Shown here piece by piece: positions 60,407 to 64,000 of a DNA stretch of 64,000 bases. The stretch is taken from assembly GCA_002256425.1 (NCBI GenBank), contig NKIZ01000001.1, positions 620,001 through 684,000 of the forward strand. Direction: 5' to 3'. The stretch's first letter is position 1. Each line of letters begins with the position of its first letter. This DNA comes from Alphaproteobacteria bacterium PA2. Lineage in GTDB: Bacteria; Pseudomonadota; Alphaproteobacteria; Caulobacterales; Caulobacteraceae. The position numbers were made by a program, and so were the translations under genes. The notes under the pieces are model-generated. The model saw nothing but the letters and a program-made list of their open reading frames with translations, was not told where the DNA came from and made no database searches.

Positions 60407-61452
60407 TATGCGCTCCTTTGGATCAGGGTTTGCGCCGAGCAAAGGCTCAGTATCGTAGCGCCCATCCGGGTCAGCGTGACCTGCTTCTCAACGGCGCCGA
60501 TTTCGAAGGCGGCCTTGGGCATGCCATAGACGACGCAGCTGGATTCATCCTGACCAAGGGTTCGACCCCCAGCCTGGCGGATGGCGAGCAGGCCTTGAGC
60601 CCCGTCGCGGCCCATGCCGGTCAGAATGGCGGCGGCCTTTGGGCGCTTCAGCCTGGCGATGGAATTGAAGAGGACATCCACCGATGGGCGATGACCGTTC
60701 ACGGTCTCGCTGGCCACAAGGCGGCAGGTCGGATTGAGGTCGTTGACCACCTCCAGGTGGGCGTCGCCACCAGGGGCCAGATAGATGTGCCCCGGCATCA
60801 GACGAGCGCCGTCCGTTGCTTCAGTCACAGTCGCCCCTGAAACCTTGTCCAGGCGTTCGGCGAAGCTCTTGGTGAAGGTTGCCGGCATGTGCTGGGTGAT
60901 GACGGTAGGCGGGCAGTTGGCGGGGAAATCGGCCAGGACCGTCATCAAGGCCTCAACCCCGCCCGTGGACGAACCCAGGCCAAGGATCAGATCCTTGGTC
61001 GGATTGTAGTTGGCGTCCCGGTTCGTCGGCGTCGAAGACGGGCCGCTGTAAGCCCTCACCCTGGCTCGGGCGGCGGACTTCACTTTTTCCGTCAGGGACG
61101 CAAAGGCCTCGCTGGGGCTGACGCCTCCCATGGGTTTGCCGATGCAGTCGATGGCGCCCAGTTCAAGGGCCGTGATGGTCGCCTCGGCGCCGGCCTGCGT
61201 TAGGGTTGACACCATGACAACGGGGGTCGGACGCAGGCGCATGATGCGCTCCAGGAATTCGAGTCCGCTCATGTGCGGCATCTCGATATCCAGGGTGATC
61301 ACGTCCGGGTTCAGCTTCTTGATCTGCTCGCGGGCTTCCAGCGGATCATTGGCGAAGCCAAGGACTTCGATTTCAGGATCAGCGCGGAGGGCCGCAGCAA
61401 TCAGGTTCCGCATGGTGGCGGAATCGTCAACGATCAGGACACGGACAGTCAT
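60406..61452 (-). CDS. cheB: CheB protein-glutamate methylesterase
   Basis: A 348-aa response-regulator methylesterase. The receiver (residues 1-115) has DDSATMRNL and Asp in [13 protein letters not shown]. The catalytic domain has [13 protein letters not shown] with the Ser, ITQHMPATF with the His, and [10 protein letters not shown] with the Asp. It removes methyl groups from chemoreceptors. It overlaps cheR by four bases. Confidence 0.95.
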   Translation of the reverse strand: MTVRVLIVDDSATMRNLIAAALRADPEIEVLGFANDPLEAREQIKKLNPDVITLDIEMPHMSGLEFLERIMRLRPTPVVMVSTLTQAGAEATITALELGAIDCIGKPMGGVSPSEAFASLTEKVKSAARARVRAYSGPSSTPTNRDANYNPTKDLILGLGSSTGGVEALMTVLADFPANCPPTVITQHMPATFTKSFAERLDKVSGATVTEATDGARLMPGHIYLAPGGDAHLEVVNDLNPTCRLVASETVNGHRPSVDVLFNSIARLKRPKAAAILTGMGRDGAQGLLAIRQAGGRTLGQDESSCVVYGMPKAAFEIGAVEKQVTLTRMGATILSLCSAQTLIQRSA

Positions 61453-62330
61453 GCGCGTTCCTTCATGCTATAGGTTGTCAAACCGTCGGTTTCCATCAGC
61501 CGGGCTGCAGGACCAGACACGCGCTCGGAATGTCCGATATAGAGGACTCCCTTGTCCTCGATCATCGGGGCGAAGCGGCTCCAGATCCGCTCCTGGGTCG
61601 GTTCGTCAAAGTAGATCACGACATTGCGGCAGAAGATGACGTCGAACTTGCCACGCATCGGCCAGTCGCCAATGAGGTTCAGTTCCTTGAAGGACACCAG
61701 CGTGCGCAACTCGTCGCTGACCTGATAGGTCTGGCTGTCGGGAACCTTGCGGAACCACTGGCGCCGCAGATCAGCCGGAACCGGCTCGATGGCTTCTTCC
61801 CGATAGATTCCGGCGCGGCCTTCGGCGACCATGTTCGGGTCGATGTCGGTGGCCAGAATCTTGACATCCAGGCCTGGGGCTTCCGGCAGGGCCGCCAGAA
61901 CCGTGATCGCCATGGAATAGGGCTCCTGTCCGTTCGAGCAGGCAGCCGACCAGAGGCGCACACGACCGCCTCGCCGCGCCCTTTGGGCCAGGGCAGGCAT
62001 GATCTTGTCGCGCAGATGGTCAAAATGGTGCGGCTCACGGAAGAAGCGGGTCACATTGGTGGTCAGGGCCGCCATCATGGCCAGCCGCTCGTCCACCTGC
62101 CGCGAATCCGAGACCAGGGTGCAGTATTCCCTGAAGTTCTGCAGTCCCAGAATGCGCAGACGCTTGGCCAGGCGCGAATAGACCAGCGCCGCCTTGCCCT
62201 CGCCCAGGGCGATGCCGGCGTAGGAGTGGAGGATCTGGGCGATCTTCTGGAAGTCTTCGGCCGTGAAGTGGAATTCGCCCTCCACCATGGAGGGGGCCGG
62301 AGGCCTGCGATTGTCGGGGAATGGGTTCAT
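61449..62330 (-). CDS. cheR: CheR chemoreceptor methyltransferase
   Basis: A 293-aa SAM-dependent methyltransferase. The N-terminal helical domain spans about residues 15-85 ([20 protein letters not shown]), and the catalytic part has [27 protein letters not shown] and [12 protein letters not shown]. It methylates receptor glutamates against CheB. It overlaps cheW and cheB by four bases each. Confidence 0.95.
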   Translation of the reverse strand: MNPFPDNRRPPAPSMVEGEFHFTAEDFQKIAQILHSYAGIALGEGKAALVYSRLAKRLRILGLQNFREYCTLVSDSRQVDERLAMMAALTTNVTRFFREPHHFDHLRDKIMPALAQRARRGGRVRLWSAACSNGQEPYSMAITVLAALPEAPGLDVKILATDIDPNMVAEGRAGIYREEAIEPVPADLRRQWFRKVPDSQTYQVSDELRTLVSFKELNLIGDWPMRGKFDVIFCRNVVIYFDEPTQERIWSRFAPMIEDKGVLYIGHSERVSGPAARLMETDGLTTYSMKERA

Positions 62331-62797
62331 GCCGCCTCCGCCTCGGTTTCGGCGAGGATGCGCTCAAGGGAAATGAGGCTGATCATCCGTCCATCAATTG
62401 AGAACAGACCTTTTACGAAGGACTTCACCTGGTCGCAGGCGATGTCCGGCGTGGGCTGAACCATGTCGGCGGTGACGTCGATGATATCGGAAACGGCGTC
62501 CACCAGCAGACCCAGGGTCCTCGCGCCATGATTGATCACCATGATGACATGGCGGGCCGAAGGGTCGGTGGTTGTCAGCCCGATCCTGGCGCCGAGATCG
62601 ACAATGGGCAGCACCGCGCCGCGAAGATTGATCACGCCCTTCATGAAACCGGGGGTGTGGGGCAGGGCTGTAGCCGTGGTCCATCCACGAATTTCCCGGA
62701 CCTGCATGATGTCCACGCAGAATTCCTGGTTGCCCACCCGGAAGGTGATCAGTTCCCGGCGTTCGCCGGAGGATGAGGTCGCGAGGTCAGTCATCAT
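62327..62797 (-). CDS. cheW: CheW coupling protein
   Basis: A 156-aa scaffold linking receptors to Che[24 protein letters not shown] (quoted in part), [35 protein letters not shown] and [19 protein letters not shown]. Its ATG overlaps the cheA stop. Confidence 0.95.
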   Translation of the reverse strand: MMTDLATSSSGERRELITFRVGNQEFCVDIMQVREIRGWTTATALPHTPGFMKGVINLRGAVLPIVDLGARIGLTTTDPSARHVIMVINHGARTLGLLVDAVSDIIDVTADMVQPTPDIACDQVKSFVKGLFSIDGRMISLISLERILAETEAEAA

Positions 62798-64000
62798 CAG
62801 CTCGCCAATCGCTTTTCGCCCTTGATGGCCGGTTTGCGCTTTGAGGTGGACAGCAGGGAGTCGACATCGAGGATCAGGGCGACGCGGCCGTCGCCCAGAA
62901 TGGTCGCTGCGGCAATGCCTTCGACCTGCTGATAATTGGCCTCAAGGCTCTTGATCACGACCTGCCGCTGTCCCTGGATCGCTTCGACCAGGAGTGCGGC
63001 CTTTCCGCCGCCTTCGCTTTCGACCAGGACGGCGACGCCCGAGCCGGCTTCCAGCGGAGTGTCGCGGAAGCCCAGGGCCACGGCCACATCGATCAGCGGG
63101 ACAAAGGTCTCGCGGATGCGGATCACCGCGTCCTTGCCGCCGATATAGTGGATGTCTTCCGCCCGGGGGGTCAGGCTTTCGACAATGGCCGACAGGGGCG
63201 CGACCAGGGTCTGTTCGGCGCTGGTCACCACCATGCCGTCCAGGACCGCCAGGGTAAGGGGCAGGGACATGGTGAACTTCGAACCCTTGCCGGGTTCGGA
63301 ACTGATTGAAATCCGGCCGCCCAGGCCATGGATCGAGCGGCGGACCACGTCCATGCCGACGCCGCGACCGGAGATGTCGGAAACCACATCGGCGGTCGAG
63401 AAGCCCGGCAGGAAGATCAGGTTGTCGATTTCCTCGTCCGTCAGGACGGCGTCCTCGGCGATCAGGCCGCGCTCCACCGCAATGCCCTTGACCCTGGGCC
63501 GGTTGATGCCGCGGCCGTCGTCCTGCAGTTCGATCACGATCCGGCCACCGCGGTGCAGGGCGCGCAGTCGTACCAGGCCCTCCGGCGACTTGCCGGCGGC
63601 GACCCGGTCGTCGGGCATTTCAACGCCATGGTCGATGGCGTTGCGCAGCATGTGGGTGATCGGATCGGTCAGGCGCTCAATGACGGTCTTGTCGACCTCG
63701 GTGCCTTCGCCTTCCATGACCAGCTTGATCTTCTTGCCGGTCATGTCGGCCACTTCGCGGGCCAGGCGTGGCATCCGCTGGAAGACCGATTTCACCGGCT
63801 GGGCGCGGATCGCCATGACGCTGTCCTGGATTTCCCGGGTCAGCAGTTCCAGGTCCTCGAGACCAAGGGCCACGTTGGAAGATCGCGCCAGACCGCTTTC
63901 CAGCACCCGCTGTGACAGCATGGCCTGCTGGATCACCAGTTCGCCAACCGCGTTGATGAGGCGGTCTACGCGGTCGAGGTCGACGCGGATGGTAGGTTGG
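62797..64000 (-). CDS. cheA: CheA histidine kinase (partial; N-terminus off the right edge)
   Basis: About 400 C-terminal residues. The reading frame runs to the right edge, beginning [22 protein letters not shown], so the kinase N-terminus with the P1 His is outside. Present are the dimerisation region, the HATPase N-box ([16 protein letters not shown]), G1 (LQDDGRGIN), G2 region ([18 protein letters not shown]), and the CheW-like P5 domain from about residue 210 to the end. It opens the cheA-W-R-B-Y-D-U run. Confidence 0.95.
   Translation of the reverse strand, partial: QPTIRVDLDRVDRLINAVGELVIQQAMLSQRVLESGLARSSNVALGLEDLELLTREIQDSVMAIRAQPVKSVFQRMPRLAREVADMTGKKIKLVMEGEGTEVDKTVIERLTDPITHMLRNAIDHGVEMPDDRVAAGKSPEGLVRLRALHRGGRIVIELQDDGRGINRPRVKGIAVERGLIAEDAVLTDEEIDNLIFLPGFSTADVVSDISGRGVGMDVVRRSIHGLGGRISISSEPGKGSKFTMSLPLTLAVLDGMVVTSAEQTLVAPLSAIVESLTPRAEDIHYIGGKDAVIRIRETFVPLIDVAVALGFRDTPLEAGSGVAVLVESEGGGKAALLVEAIQGQRQVVIKSLEANYQQVEGIAAATILGDGRVALILDVDSLLSTSKRKPAIKGEKRLAS

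Overview
The window is a 64 kb stretch of GC-rich alphaproteobacterial chromosome, most likely from Caulobacteraceae (Phenylobacterium or Caulobacter-like). I infer this from the GC-rich coding style, a GTTC-N7-GTTC SOS box before ruvC, a che operon in the Caulobacter order cheA-W-R-B-Y-D-U, CheY-like regulators with arginine-rich tails, and the many P450, acyl-CoA and short-chain dehydrogenase genes. No rRNA, tRNA, CRISPR array, intact IS element or prophage was seen.

Layout. 1-1.9 kb: ruvCAB (ruvB runs off the left edge). 2-3.1 kb: a small accessory patch with an AT-rich membrane-protein gene and the wreck of a REP-associated (Y1) transposase. 3.1-11.3 kb: metabolic genes (nitronate monooxygenase, enoyl-CoA hydratase, a PanK-like kinase, an M50 protease, P450/LysR, DegT aminotransferase). 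11.4-14.2 kb: a translationally coupled FIST protein and hybrid histidine kinase resembling NosP/NahK nitric-oxide sensing. 14.3-15.3 kb: yebC and a small membrane-protein gene with an in-frame amber codon. 15.3-22.2 kb: SDR, hydrolase, quinone oxidoreductase, VOC protein, a LuxR/hydrolase fusion and a thioesterase. 22.2-26.4 kb: a heterodimeric ABC exporter pair plus a small membrane protein. 27.1-32 kb: acyl-CoA synthetase and a Tat-exported phospholipase C, each followed by an AT-rich orphan gene; one orphan is bounded by a 29-bp duplication of the acyl-CoA synthetase 3' end. 32-38 kb: HxlR/SDR/isomerase, M28 peptidase, a yqeY remnant, and a lemA-TPM-TPM envelope cluster. 38-45.3 kb: REP-like palindromes, a two-subunit molybdenum hydroxylase, an OprB-like porin with a tandem 21-bp repeat upstream, and a MoxR/CoxE pair. 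45.4-53.1 kb: a P450 cluster, a PAS hybrid kinase, and a DUF35/thiolase-like pair. 53.3-64 kb: a CheY-like regulator, PIG-L deacetylase, a TadG-like VWA protein with a Cys-rich insert, a PHP metallohydrolase, a second CheY-like regulator with its partner, and the che operon (cheA truncated by the right edge).

The genes suggest a free-living, motile aerobe that degrades lipid, terpenoid or steroid-like acyl-CoA substrates. The least explained parts are the three AT-rich islets, the amber-interrupted small gene, the catalytically altered RNase H-like and hydrolase-like proteins, and the arginine-tailed CheY-like regulators. I did not find one large obviously new system. The best candidates for follow-up are the small-islet insertion mechanism at 28.7-29.3 kb and the Cle-like regulator/partner pair next to the che operon.
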